A stretch of 64,000 bases of DNA from Tumebacillus_A lipolyticus (GCF_042682745.1 NZ_JBHUIO010000011.1:124001-188000), one strand, 5' to 3'; counted from the stretch's first letter, positions 8,463 through 17,451 are shown. Notes: a model not told the origin generated them from the letters alone. Translations and numbers: made by a program.

Positions 8463-8540
8463 ATGATCGCTTTTGTGCAATGGAGACTGCTCATCATCGC
8501 ATCGACGATGTCTAGGCAAGCTTTGCACAACAGTTGCTAG
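8463..8540 (+). CDS. possible 25-residue leader peptide of the MFS gene
   Basis: An ATG at 8463 opens a 25-codon frame (MIAFVQWRLLIIASTMSRQA then five more residues) whose TAG stop ends on 8540, the first base of the terminator stem. Inside it, TTGTGCAA (8473-8480) can pair with TTGCACAA (8523-8530). The position suggests that ribosome progress could decide whether the terminator forms. There is no Shine-Dalgarno sequence before the ATG, so translation is uncertain. Confidence 0.35.
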   Translation: MIAFVQWRLLIIASTMSRQALHNSC

Positions 8541-8591
8541 AAATAGACCTTTTCCTAGCCGTTTTCGTCCAAAGGAGGTCTATTTCTTTTT
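8540..8591 (+). terminator. attenuator-like terminator before the MFS gene
   Basis: GAAATAGACC (8540-8549) pairs with GGTCTATTTC (8577-8586), followed by a T run. It lies between the leader promoter and the MFS start at 8649, so read-through must be regulated for the gene to be expressed. CTAGG in the leader (8512-8516) could pair with CCTAG in the loop (8554-8558) as part of an alternative fold. Confidence 0.7.
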
Positions 8592-8648
8592 GGTCAGATT
8601 ACACAACTAGAATTTTTATTCGCATCATTAGAAAGGGTTATTGCTCTT

Positions 8649-9839
8649 ATGACAACCTCTCGTATGAACCACTTTACCTTCCTCACCCTTCTACTCGTCG
8701 TGGCGATCGCCGGGATGAGTCAGGGGCTGACACTGCCACTGTTGAGCGTCATGCTCGAACATGAAGGTGTCTCCTCCTTGGCCAACGGGTTCAATGCGGC
8801 AGGTCTGTACATCGGAATCTTGATCGTCTCACCTTTTATGGAATGGCCCTTGCGCCGTCTTGGCTACCGCAATACGATCTTGATCGGGCTTTGCGTCGTC
8901 ACCGTGAGCACCCTGCTCTTGCCGATGTTTCGCGGCTTTACGATCTGGTTTATCCTGCGGCTTTTGCTCGGCATCGGCGATATGGCGCTCCATTATGCCT
9001 CCCAGATGTGGGTGACTGCTCTCGCTCCCCCCGAGCGACGCGGGCGCGATATGTCGATCTACGGCTTCGCATATGGAGCTGGCTTTTCGATTGGGCCGCT
9101 CGGCATGCTGCTGGTCGACTTTGGTGATTGGGTGCCGTTTTTGGCGATCTCCGTTTTTTACGCGGCGGCGTTCATTATGCTGTTCCGACTGAAAAATGCA
9201 TTCCCGCTGCCAGCGGAAGCGAGCGAGAAGGGGCAAAACCGCTATCTCTATGTCCTGCGCCTCGGTTGGTTGGCGCTGATCCCGCCCTTCCTGTACGGGT
9301 ACATGGAATCGGCGCTGAACGTCAATTTTCCCGTCTACGCGGTGCGCAACGGCATTCCCCTCGAATGGGTGTCCCTGATCCTGCCTTCGTTCGTCGTGGG
9401 GAGCTTGGTGCTCCAGATGCCGCTCGGACGCTGGTCAGACAAAGTAGGTCGCAAAAAGGTGATGATGGTCTGTGCAAGCACCGGTGCGCTCTGCTTTTTG
9501 TTGCTCCCGCTCGCCAGCAACAACATCCCTGCGCTCATGGCATTGCTCGCAGTGGCAGGTGCCACAGTCGGCTCGTTCTATACGCTCGGCCTCGCCTACG
9601 CGGCAGACGTTCTGCCGCCTGGCTTGATCTCAACGGCCGGTGCGATTGCGAGCATCAACTTCGGCATTGCCAACATCCTTGCACCGAACGTCAACGGTTT
9701 CTTCCTCAGCACCTCATCTCCCGGGCTGATGTTTAGCGTGCTCGGTGGCTTGTTGGCACTTTTCGTGGTGGTCGGCTATCTGTTTGGCAAGAAACCCGCC
9801 GATGTGCGGGCGATGAATAAACTGAACGAGGCAGGCTAA
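8649..9839 (+). CDS. MFS transporter, drug-efflux type
   Basis: A 396-residue major facilitator protein with about 12 hydrophobic helices. The loop between helices 2 and 3 (MEWPLRRLGYRNTI) and the loop GRWSDKVGRKKVMM after helix 8 are the usual MFS signatures. The second half carries ADVLPPGLISTAGAIASINFGIANILAP. It resembles DHA1-type drug exporters. Its upstream leader with a terminator fits drug-inducible efflux genes of Bacillota, where antibiotic-stalled ribosomes allow read-through; this is inference. The start has a weak AGAAAGGG site. A strong terminator follows. Confidence 0.88.
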   Translation: MTTSRMNHFTFLTLLLVVAIAGMSQGLTLPLLSVMLEHEGVSSLANGFNAAGLYIGILIVSPFMEWPLRRLGYRNTILIGLCVVTVSTLLLPMFRGFTIWFILRLLLGIGDMALHYASQMWVTALAPPERRGRDMSIYGFAYGAGFSIGPLGMLLVDFGDWVPFLAISVFYAAAFIMLFRLKNAFPLPAEASEKGQNRYLYVLRLGWLALIPPFLYGYMESALNVNFPVYAVRNGIPLEWVSLILPSFVVGSLVLQMPLGRWSDKVGRKKVMMVCASTGALCFLLLPLASNNIPALMALLAVAGATVGSFYTLGLAYAADVLPPGLISTAGAIASINFGIANILAPNVNGFFLSTSSPGLMFSVLGGLLALFVVVGYLFGKKPADVRAMNKLNEAG

Positions 9840-9847
9840 TGCACACA

Positions 9848-9898
9848 GGGGAGAGCTTGGAAGGTTTGATTCGCATACCTTCTGCTCTCCCCTTATTT
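9848..9898 (+). terminator. Rho-independent terminator
   Basis: GGGGAGAGC (9848-9856) pairs with GCTCTCCCC (9884-9892), followed by TTATTTT. Confidence 0.8.
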
Positions 9899-10094
9899 TG
9901 GACATTTTTACAACTGATGATTTGATCTCCGTCTCAAAGTCAGATCGACAGTTGTTTCATGTGTAAGGCTCTCGCACCTCCCTTCTACGCGGTCAGAATA
10001 ATAAAACCTCCTGTGCTTTTGAACAACACCCTCTAAAGTATACATAGGAAAACCCTCTTGAGATTCCAAAATCTATTCTTAGGGATGCTTTTCT

Positions 10095-11134
10095 ATGTTA
10101 GTAACAGGGCATAAGTATTGTATGTATCCATTGGAACTTAAGAAACAGGTGATCGAAATGCGTTTACGCGGAATGACGAAGAAACAAATAGCGGTGAAAT
10201 TAGGGATTTATGATGTGAATCGTATCAAGATTTGGATGAGGAAATTTAGAGCGGACGGTGAGTTCAGTCTTGTAGACCAAAGGGGAAAACAGGAGAAGTA
10301 TATGAATTGGAACGTTATGTCCGCTGATTGGAGATGGAGAATCTAACACTAAAAATAGTCTTTGAATACTGGAAAAGGAGGGGACTCGACTGAAACAAAA
10401 GGCGGTGGAAGAACTGATCACACATTATACGATTCAAGAGCTTTGTTCTGTTCTTGGTATACCACGAAGTGGGTATTACAAATATTTTAAGCGAAAAACA
10501 AAACCAGATATTAATCAACCACTCAAAGAATCCATTCGAAAGATATACGTCGTCTCATGCGAGGGGAGTACTATCGTAAACATAACTGGATCATCAATCA
10601 CAAACAAGTACATCTCCTGATGCAGCATATGGGGCTTCAGTCAATCATTCAAAGGAAATTTCGTTACAACGCCTATACCAAGGCAAAAGTCAGCATCAGA
10701 GTTACTGAGAACATCTTGAGCCGTTCATTCGAGGCATCTGCACCCAATCAAAAATGGGTGACAGATGTGACTCAAATCCTGCTCATAGTTAAAAAATGTA
10801 CCTATCGGTCATTTTGGACCTCTTCAACCGAGAGATGGTTCCCTGTCAGATGAGCGAACAAAATGATAACTCAATGGTGCTTTTAACGGTTCAAAAGACG
10901 ATAAAAAAAGTAAGGACGCATTCACGACCATCCTGCATAGTGACCGCGGACACCAGTTTACGTCACACAAACACCACGACTTGTTTTCAAAAGTTGCAAC
11001 TTCAGCGTAGCATTTCGCGAAAAGGCAATTTCCTAGACAATGCCTGTGTCGAGAGCTTCTTCTCCCATCCCAAGGCAGAAGCACTCTATCGCTATGATAT
11101 ACAATGTTTTACAGGAGCACTAAAGAGAATTTGA
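10095..11134 (+). pseudogene. decayed IS3-family element (orfA + orfB remnants)
   Basis: The first part encodes an OrfA-like helix-turn-helix segment (YPLELKKQVIEMRLRGMTKK, KIWMRKFRADG). Then come scattered OrfB pieces in changing frames: IQELCSVLGIPRSGYYKYFK, LLMQHMGLQSIIQRKFRY, APNQKWVTDVTQ (first catalytic D region), YLSVILDLFNRE and GNFLDNACVESFFSHPKAE (catalytic E region). Several frameshifts and stops separate them, so no active transposase is made. Downstream at about 11234-11268 is a stretch (GGTGTCTACAAAGTAGG) that resembles an IS3-type right end. The element is AT-richer than its surroundings. Confidence 0.85.
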
Positions 11135-11482
11135 GGTTTCATTTGGTTCTGCAATGAAGAACGAACCCAACTGAACTCAAAAAAGCTGACATCTGTTTAG
11201 TCAGATGTCAGCTTGCAACCTAACAAGGTGTTTTTCGGTGTCTACAAAGTAGGTCTTGAGCAGCGTACCATCGAGGTTTCTTACCTCAACTAACAAATCG
11301 TATTGCTCGTTTCGTCAAACAGTATTGGCGATGTTCGGCTTTATTACGACTCGTTAGCATCCCTACTCCCCAGTAATCATCTACACACTCAATATCCTGC
11401 GAATGCTGTAGCCATCCGTAAAGTTCCCCATGAGGAGATTGCCAACTCGTCGTAACTGACGACAGTTCCAAAGGCGCCTTGG
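11135..11482. other. gap after the IS3 remnant
   Basis: It contains a perfect 11-bp hairpin (GCTGACATCTG at 11185-11195 with its complement at 11202-11212) and the possible IS right end. A minus-strand frame at 11286-11471 has no ribosome site and I do not call it a gene. Confidence 0.45.
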
Positions 11483-12118
11483 TTACCTCGATTTATTCTT
11501 TACTTTTTCCTTTGCAACTTTTATGAGAGACTCTTCAGAAAGTTTCTCGACTTCTTGACGTACAAGGTCTTCTCCAAAGCCTTTAATTTTTCCGTTTTCA
11601 ATTTTAAATTTCCCTGAGAAAACCCCTTGAACGACATATCGAGGATACGGCCGTTCTTCATGTGGAGGGTTCTTGCTTAAAAATACCAAATACTTTCCTG
11701 GGCCAAATGGTTCATCTCCTGCAACCGATAACGTTTCGCCGTTATACGTGCCGCCCGTTTCAGTAATTACAATTTCTTGACCCTTCAATTCTTCCTCACC
11801 TTTCAGAACCTGGCTAACCTTAAACACCTTTTCAGTGAGTACTGTTCCCGAAATTTTATAAGTAAGCTTTGGCTCCTTATAATCTACCAAAAGGACATAT
11901 GGTGATTCCATCAGTTCGTCTAAGTTGTCATATGCCTGATAACGCATAAGTTCAATGGCGGTAGTGTGTTTTTGTTCAGATTTTGTCTCAGTTGTGGGTT
12001 GGATATCTAGAACTTGCTTTGACACTCCAGTAGTTGATTCTAAAGATCCTCTTGTGATAAAAGTCACTCCGATGATTGCTACAGCCACTACTGCGGTACC
12101 GACTAGAAATTTTTTCAT
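11483..12118 (-). CDS. secreted or membrane-anchored protein of unknown function
   Basis: A 211-residue protein with an N-terminal signal or anchor helix (MKKFLVGTAVVAVAIIGVTF). The body is hydrophilic, with YVLLVDYKEPKLTYKISGTV and KVFKVSQVLKGEEELKGQ, which look like beta strands of an extracellular domain, and GKYLVFLSKN. I do not recognise a named family with certainty. GGAGGGTGAATT precedes the ATG. It starts 14 bases after the stop of the metalloprotease gene, so the two form one operon and may act together outside the cell. It could serve as an inhibitor, chaperone or partner of the protease; this is only inferred from position. Confidence 0.75.
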   Translation of the reverse strand: MKKFLVGTAVVAVAIIGVTFITRGSLESTTGVSKQVLDIQPTTETKSEQKHTTAIELMRYQAYDNLDELMESPYVLLVDYKEPKLTYKISGTVLTEKVFKVSQVLKGEEELKGQEIVITETGGTYNGETLSVAGDEPFGPGKYLVFLSKNPPHEERPYPRYVVQGVFSGKFKIENGKIKGFGEDLVRQEVEKLSEESLIKVAKEKVKNKSR

Positions 12119-12132
12119 AATTCACCCTCCTG

Positions 12133-12726
12133 TTAATAGCCGTATTTCGACACCATTTGAGCCTTTTCGTTGACAGCTGCGTAAGTTGAAGTAACTGATT
12201 TTGCATCAGGATACATAATGAAAGTTTTACTTGTATCATGACCTGCGGCTAAGGAATGGCCCAATTCGTGACCAGCAATTGCTATCTTTTTATCTGTTCC
12301 TAGGTTGTGGACATGTGTAATAGTTTGTTCATTTAGATCAATCCACGCGAATTGATATGGAATGCTTGCATCCCAATTAGCGTAAGTTGCGGTTTCGGGG
12401 TTCTTCTTCTCGCCGTTTTGAAGAGTAACATATGTGGCACCTACCCATGCTGCATCATAAAATCTTGCAGAAGATACCCTTACCTGATGATAAGCAGGCG
12501 GATTGGATGCACCGTAGTAGTAAAAGTAATTTGCAGTCCCGAGATTGTTCCAGCCCGTTACAGCAGAGTACACCGAGTTGTAATAATTACTCGTGTCGTA
12601 TACTGTAAGTTTGGGATTTTGCCAATAACCAGGGTTTAATCTCCAAGTTGTAGCAGAGGCAGAGCCTGTTGTTAGAGTCACCAGTGTAAAAGCCATAACT
12701 AACGATAAAAATCCTTTCTTATTCAT
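12133..12726 (-). CDS. secreted matrixin-like zinc metalloprotease (metzincin)
   Basis: A 197-residue secreted protein. The signal peptide MNKKGFLSLVMAFTLVTLTT continues to ASA, the likely cleavage site. The mature part has WNNLGTANYFYYYG and, near residue 152, HELGHSLAAGHD, the metzincin HExxHxxGxxH zinc site. A methionine follows in IMYPDAKS, matching the Met-turn of matrixins. The catalytic domain is short and has no C-terminal cell-wall module. The ATG at 12726 follows AAGGAGTG; an earlier in-frame ATG has no site. Its promoter is at 12759-12787. It is co-transcribed with the gene at 11483-12118. Confidence 0.85.
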   Translation of the reverse strand: MNKKGFLSLVMAFTLVTLTTGSASATTWRLNPGYWQNPKLTVYDTSNYYNSVYSAVTGWNNLGTANYFYYYGASNPPAYHQVRVSSARFYDAAWVGATYVTLQNGEKKNPETATYANWDASIPYQFAWIDLNEQTITHVHNLGTDKKIAIAGHELGHSLAAGHDTSKTFIMYPDAKSVTSTYAAVNEKAQMVSKYGY

Positions 12727-12758
12727 AAACACACTCCTTTTTATTTTCTTCACTTACT

Positions 12759-12787
12759 TTTATATCAAATTTGGAAATGAAAGTCAA
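12759..12787 (-). promoter_or_regulatory. sigma-A promoter of the metalloprotease operon
   Basis: On the minus strand: TTGACT (12787-12782), 17 bases, TATAAA (12764-12759), about 30 bases before the ATG at 12726. Confidence 0.75.
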
Positions 12788-13093
12788 TAACACTGATGAA
12801 TTATTTCTAGATAATGACATGCTTCAGTATTTTTCTCGTTGCTAATTATATCGAGTATTAGATGCGTATCTTTGGATTGTCAAATTTCATGATGATAATA
12901 TACCTATCAATATTGGTATGATGAATCGAAAATATGCCAGATAGTTCAAGGAATTCCTTACTCTTAGAGTTTGACCCCCATATGGAATAGATGGCTTACT
13001 TATGGTCGAATATAAAAAGACCCATCGATTATTGTCAACGCCGGGGTTAATTTGACCAACTATCGCTGTTTCAAAATTGACCCACCCCGGCGA

Positions 13094-13867
13094 TTATTCG
13101 CCTACACTCTTTGGCATCCCGTAGGCACCAGACTTCATCTTCTCTCGCAAGCGATAGCTGTTCCCGCGTATATTCACGATGTGCGAATGATGGAGCAGCC
13201 GGTCGAGGATCGCTGTAGCCAATATTGAATCCCCGATAAGTTCTCCCCATTCCCTGAAGTTCTTGTTACTCGTCATGATGATGCTCCCCCGTTCGTACCG
13301 AGCACTAATCACCTGAAAGAACAGATTTGCCGGCAAACGGTCCATCGGTAGATAGCCTACCTCGTCAATCAACAGAAGCTTGGGCCGAGTGTATACTCGT
13401 AGACGCTTGTCCAATCGGTTTTCCTCGTGTGCCTTTCGCAGGTCTTCAATGAGGTGTGAGAGAGTAACGAAATATACAGATAAGCCATGCTTGATCGCTT
13501 CCATAGCCATTGCCACCGACAAATGGCTTTTGCCAACGCCTGGCGGCCCAAGGAAAAGTATGTTCTCTGTGCGAGTCGCAAAGCTCATGCTGGCCAGTTC
13601 TCGCATAAGCCGTTCATCAATGCTTGGCTGGAATGAAAAATCGAACTCATCAATTGTCTTACGATAGGGGAGGTGTGCGAGTTTTGTACGCACCTCGAAG
13701 TTACGTTGTTTACGTTGTGCGATCTCTTGCCCTAGAAAATCATTCAGGAATCCGATATAGGTGGGTTGCTCTCGCGTCGCACGCTCAAGACAAGCATCCA
13801 AGGCGGCGGCCCCTTGATAGATTCCTAGATCTTCAAGTCGACCACGGACTTGTTCTAACTCGATCAT
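13094..13867 (-). CDS. istB: IS21 helper ATPase IstB
   Basis: A 257-residue AAA+ helper of IS21 transposition, close in architecture to DnaC/DnaA-type ATPases. Walker A is FLGPPGVGKSHLSVAMA (about residues 105-121), Walker B KLLLIDEVGYLPMD (about 168-181), and sensor 1 is the IIMTSNKNFREWGE region (about 196-209). The C-terminus SYRLREKMKSGAYG is typical. IstB forms an assembly on DNA that recruits IstA to the target. Its ATG overlaps the istA stop as ATGA, the usual translational coupling. Confidence 0.93.
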   Translation of the reverse strand: MIELEQVRGRLEDLGIYQGAAALDACLERATREQPTYIGFLNDFLGQEIAQRKQRNFEVRTKLAHLPYRKTIDEFDFSFQPSIDERLMRELASMSFATRTENILFLGPPGVGKSHLSVAMAMEAIKHGLSVYFVTLSHLIEDLRKAHEENRLDKRLRVYTRPKLLLIDEVGYLPMDRLPANLFFQVISARYERGSIIMTSNKNFREWGELIGDSILATAILDRLLHHSHIVNIRGNSYRLREKMKSGAYGMPKSVGE

Positions 13868-15067
13868 GCGCCCACCTCCACAAGTTGCTCATACACATCG
13901 AGTGAACGTACCTCGACCTGCTCAGGTGAGACCTGTTTTGCTGCCGGTTGCGGATGTGTTTTGCCATTTGCAGTCGAAAGACCCGCATACTGTTTGGGAC
14001 AATTACGGATGGCTCAATCGGTGAACGGCTTCATGTCTTGCGACTCGAAGATGATTGACCCATATCTCGATCCAACCATAGCAGACTCGAACGGTCACTT
14101 CACGTCCGCTATATTGCCAAGGGACACCATAACGAACCCCATCATAACTCACAAATCCGTCTCGACTCACTCGTCGTACCTCTCGGCGGTATTTGACCAA
14201 ACGATCATCTGAAGGAAGCGACTGAAGTTTCTCTGTGGAAAGCCTGTCGCAGGGACGTTCGCCTGTTGTACCATGAACTCGACGGTTTATCTCTTCACAC
14301 CATATGCGTGCCTGTCGATTCAGATCGCCAATATCAACAAACTGTCGCCCTGGAATAAAGTTCTCCTTCACGAACCGAACAGCGCGTTCTACCTTTCCTT
14401 TCGTCTGGGGTCGACGTACGCGACAGACTTTGGTCAGCAACCCTATGCTGGTAGCAAAATCTTCGTAAAGCGGGTGCCAGCGCGGCTTCTTATCATCTCC
14501 CATTCCGAGTATGACTGTCTTCATGTGATCAGTCAGCATGACGCGAGGGATGCCGTGGAAGAACTCGAAAGCATGAATCATACAACGCAAGAAGCTATGA
14601 ATGTCGCAACGTTTGGTGAATTCGATGTATGTGGCACGAGAGTAGCCTAGTACCATCACGAAAACTGCTACCTTGCGCTTCTCTCCATTCTCATCTACGT
14701 AATCACAAAATCCCCAGTCCACTTGCGCGTGTTCGCCTGGTTTGGTTTCGTAACGCTGAACGGCTTGCGCCTGTCTAGGCGGGCGATAGCCTTGAACATA
14801 GTCCTTGAGGATCGTTCGTCCCCCGTTGTATCCTTTCTCACGCAGAAGACGCAACAATACTTCGCAATTGTAGATTCCGTTCGCAAAACTCTCCTGCAAA
14901 AAGGGCTTAAAGGGGTCAAGTTTTGATGGCCGTTTCTGAGTACATTTGGATTGCGTCAGTTCGCGATTCCTCAGGTACTTCTGGATTTTATTGCGTGAAA
15001 ATCCCGTCTCTCTGACAATGGCTCGAATACTCTTGCCCATAGCTTTCATTTCGTGTAAATTGATCAC
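13864..15067 (-). pseudogene. istA: IS21 transposase IstA, frameshifted near its 3' end
   Basis: From the GTG at 15067 (site AGAGGTGGGA; protein start MINLHEMKAMGKSIR) the frame runs through the helix-turn-helix (SIRAIVRETGFSRNKIQKYL) and the DDE core: HAQVDWGFCDYVDENG, VMLTDHMKTVILG and the TKGKVERAVRF segment. It stops early at 14003 after HRLSHP. The expected C-terminus (QYAGLSTANGKTHPQPAAKQ and on to LVEVGA) continues in another frame and ends at 13864, overlapping istB. One frameshift near 13990-14003 therefore removes about 40 residues. Since the core is intact, the short form might retain some activity. Confidence 0.85.
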
Positions 15068-15236
15068 AGTCCCACCTCTTAGCATTTGGATGTCTCCCCT
15101 CGATGACTTGGCCGTTTTCGAGGAGATATTCGCTATTTGGTGGGTCATTTCTTTTTCGGCTATGCTGGGTCAATTATACTCCGGCGGTAACAATTATGAT
15201 GCTTAGTAGGTCTTCAATGTTACTTGAATCTAAATG

Positions 15237-15335
15237 TCATTTCTCCACTCTTGGATTTCCATTGCTCGATGTTGACATATATACTCCCGCTTCTTGCGCA
15301 GTAGCTTTGCGAAAAGTGACTCGTTTCTTGGACAT
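15237..15335 (-). pseudogene. short fragment resembling an IS3-type OrfA start
   Basis: GGGAGGTTTTTCTT precedes an ATG that opens a 32-codon frame beginning MSKKRVTFRKATAQEA. Transposase OrfA proteins of IS3 elements often start MSKKRxxF. The rest is not recognisable, so this may be a truncated remnant. Confidence 0.35.
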
Positions 15336-15452
15336 AAGAAAAACCTCCCGTGCTTAGGTTTATCACAACGAACCAGCATTTTCGTCAAATCAAACGAAAC
15401 AATTCCCCGTTCGGTTCTCTGTAGCAGTAACTCTCGAAAGGATACACATTCC

Positions 15453-15573
15453 CCTACGCTTGCTTCTGCAACTCACTTTCATCATACTCCGCGACCTAGC
15501 TATCCTTACTTCCAAAGATGCGGATCACCTTCACTTTGAGCGAGTCGGTCAGTACGGAGATCAGGTCGTCCTG
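15453..15573 (-). pseudogene. decayed fragment of acireductone dioxygenase (mtnD)
   Basis: Read on the minus strand this encodes DLISVLTDS, then LKVKVIRIFGSKDS, a stop, then VAEYDESELQKQA. The intact MtnD C-terminus (gene at 17452-17988) reads DLISVPTNT, KVKAIRIFESKDGWVAVYDE and SELGK. About ten codons (the stretch with HWFTL) are missing and the Trp codon is now TAG. It is joined directly to an IS3 orfB fragment. Confidence 0.85.
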
Positions 15574-15574
15574 T

Positions 15575-15900
15575 TAAAGGTCAAGTCTATGGATATCACA
15601 AGCTAACGATTGCCTACAGCATGAAAATGACCTTATGATCAACAAAAAGAATGTCTATCGACTCTACAATGAACTTGACTTGCTACGACTACAACGCCAA
15701 ATCAAGTTCAAACATCCACGAAAGTTTGCGGTCTAACGAGAGGGTCTCAAACCAGCTTTGGGAGACAGACATCAAGTACGGCAATGTCGAAGGAACAGAA
15801 CGATTCTTCTTTTTACTCTCAATTCTTGACGTGTACAATCGCGAGACAATCAATTATCACTTCGGGATCTATCGAATTGTTAAACGAATATTATATTTTG
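15575..15900 (+). pseudogene. IS3-family orfB fragment
   Basis: Pieces of an IS3/IS150-type integrase domain occur in shifting frames: KVYGYHKLTIAYSMK, NKKNVYRLYNELDLLRLQRQ, then QLWETDIKYGNVEGTERFFF and LSILDVYNRETINYHFG, the first catalytic Asp region. The N- and C-termini are missing. It differs from the IS3 remnant at 10 kb. Confidence 0.85.
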
Positions 15901-15960
15901 TATTTTTCGAAAATTTCAGTACGCATATACTTGAGTCAAATCGAACCAAGGAGTGAATCA

Positions 15961-16578
15961 TGATGAGTCTCGTGGAAAAAATTCGCAAACATCCCGACGA
16001 CCTGTTTGTCGGATGCCATGCAGGAGCCGAACAATCGCAATCCCTCCATCAAGCCTTTTGACAAAAACATGACCATAGTAGGTCGAGCATTCCCTGTCAA
16101 GTTGCCTGTTGGAGACAATTTGCATTCCTAAAAGAGATCCGGGAAACCCAACCAGGCAATGTCCTCGTGGTCGATGTCAAAGGTGACGCATACAGAGCGA
16201 TTACAGGTAACTTTATCCTCAGTATGGCGCAAACGCTTGGAATCGCAGGTCTCGTCCTCGATGGCTTCATTCGCGATGTTCGAGGATGCAAGGTGCTGAA
16301 TTTCCCCATTTTTTGCAAGGGTGCAACAGTAGCTGCTTCCGGCAAGGCAGGGATGGATGAAGTCAACGTTCCGATCTCCTGCGGAGGTGTTTCGGTTTGA
16401 CCAGGGGATATTATCGTAGGCAATGCGGATGGCGTCGTTGTCATACCACAGGCGATCGAGAACGAAGTCTTGGAAAAAGCGCTGAAGCGTCTCACGTTTG
16501 ATGAGCAACGAGCTGCTCAAGTTCCCGATAGCCTCGAGGAGATCCTACGCTACATCGACAACATGCTGTCCAAAAATT
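15961..16578 (+). pseudogene. decayed RraA-family gene
   Basis: The readable part includes GNVLVVDVKGDAYRAITGNF, AQTLGIAGLVLDGFIRDVRG, FCKGATVAASGKAG, NVPISCGGVSV and GDIIVGNADGVVVIPQAIEN. This is the fold of RraA-like proteins, a family that includes 4-hydroxy-4-methyl-2-oxoglutarate aldolases; the GDADGVVVIP-type motif is diagnostic. The start (MSLVEKIRKHPDD) is separated by frameshifts around 16000-16130, and TGA at about 16398 interrupts GGVSV-PGD. It lies between IS remnants and is no longer functional. Confidence 0.85.
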
Positions 16579-16738
16579 GGGCATATGTATATTTTCCAAT
16601 AAAAAATGACTCGCACCCCTCCGCTGTATTCCTTGCCGTAGTTTCTAGGAGCAGATTCAGGCACCTATGTAACCCCCCCTTTAAGTAGGATAGGAGGATA
16701 CTTGCATTACTTACCCAACCACCATACAAGATAATACA

Positions 16739-16767
16739 TTGATATTTCAATTAAACTATATTATTAT
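16739..16767 (+). promoter_or_regulatory. sigma-A promoter
   Basis: TTGATA (16739-16744), 17 bases, TATTAT (16762-16767), about 40 bases before the start of the small secreted protein. Confidence 0.7.
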
Positions 16768-16807
16768 CATATTAGTAATACAATAATTGAAAAGGGAGTG
16801 TTTCGAT

Positions 16808-17125
16808 TTGAAAAAGAAAATGCTCATGGGTCTGTTTGCGATTACTTCTGCGCTTGTCCTTACGTCGCCCGCCAATGCGGCTGGTACCGTGAATACCACT
16901 GCGCCTGAGTTGTCAGCTGGTGTAAGCGTTCAGGCTGCTCAAATTACTCCTCTCGCTGTCCAAAAATGGGTGAGAGTCGTTCGCTATTATGATTTTGGTA
17001 AAGCCCCGGAGAAAATTTGGTATACGGACGGGAACTATGAAGGTTGGCTCTACGCCGATATCTCTTCCATTGAAATCGTAGGAGAGAAAACGAAAGTGGC
17101 TTACGAAGGCTATATCCATATCTAA
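16808..17125 (+). CDS. small secreted protein, unknown function
   Basis: A 105-residue protein. The first about 25 residues are a signal peptide (MKKKMLMGLFAITSALVLTS then PANA as the cleavage site). The mature part of about 80 residues has two regions: a small-residue-rich linker and VQKWVRVVRYYDFGKAPEKI followed by WYTDGNYEGWLYAD, which looks like a small all-beta domain rich in aromatic residues. I recognise no family. TTG at 16808 is chosen as the start because GGGAG lies at suitable distance; an upstream in-frame ATG has no site. It has its own promoter and terminator. Its AT-rich codon use fits the neighbouring mobile region rather than the mtn operon. Confidence 0.7.
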   Translation: MKKKMLMGLFAITSALVLTSPANAAGTVNTTAPELSAGVSVQAAQITPLAVQKWVRVVRYYDFGKAPEKIWYTDGNYEGWLYADISSIEIVGEKTKVAYEGYIHI

Positions 17126-17163
17126 GTTTTTAAGCCAACTAGCAAACTAGAATATTTTTTTAC

Positions 17164-17201
17164 AAAAGGGATTCGGAAGCAAACACTTCCGAATCCCTTT
17201 T
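17164..17201 (+). terminator. Rho-independent terminator
   Basis: A 16-bp stem (AAAAGGGATTCGGAAG and its complement) with a 6-base loop. A and T runs on both sides allow bidirectional use. Confidence 0.85.
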
Positions 17202-17298
17202 CGATCGGGTCGTAGGTTCTGTACCCTTACGAGCCATCTGGATTTAGTGGCATATTTCGCCGATCGCCACAGCTACGACTAATCTCATCCCCTCGACA

Positions 17299-17335
17299 CA
17301 AAAACCCCTCCGATGTTTACCTTCGGAGGGGTTCA
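17299..17335 (-). terminator. terminator of the mtn operon
   Basis: AACCCCTCCGA (17303-17313) pairs with TCGGAGGGGTT (17323-17333). On the minus strand it is followed by TTTTTG. It lies about 120 bases beyond the mtnD stop. Confidence 0.75.
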
Positions 17336-17451
17336 ACACGCTACCTTCCCCCAACGAACTCGTCGTTCCGTCAAACCGCACTAGCGATTCTCAGACTCAT
17401 TTCGTCGTGGTGAGCAACACTCTATCGCTTACCAAATCATTCGCCTACGCC

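Larger units (their letters stand above)
13033..15192 (-). mobile_element. IS21-family insertion sequence with 5-bp target duplication
   Basis: The element carries istA and istB on the minus strand. Its ends are related inverted repeats: TGTCAACGCCGGGGTTAATT at 13033 and, on the other strand at 15192, TGTTACCGCCGGAGTATAAT. Both flanks show ATTAT (13028-13032 and 15193-15197), a 5-bp target-site duplication within the IS21 range of 4-8 bp. Further partial copies of the GACC/AATTGAC motif follow inside the left end. The intact duplication points to a simple insertion, although istA is now frameshifted. Confidence 0.88.

Noticed and set aside
11286..11471. 61-codon minus-strand frame after the IS3 remnant
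   Set aside because: No ribosome site or promoter; the composition is not convincing and it likely belongs to decayed mobile DNA.
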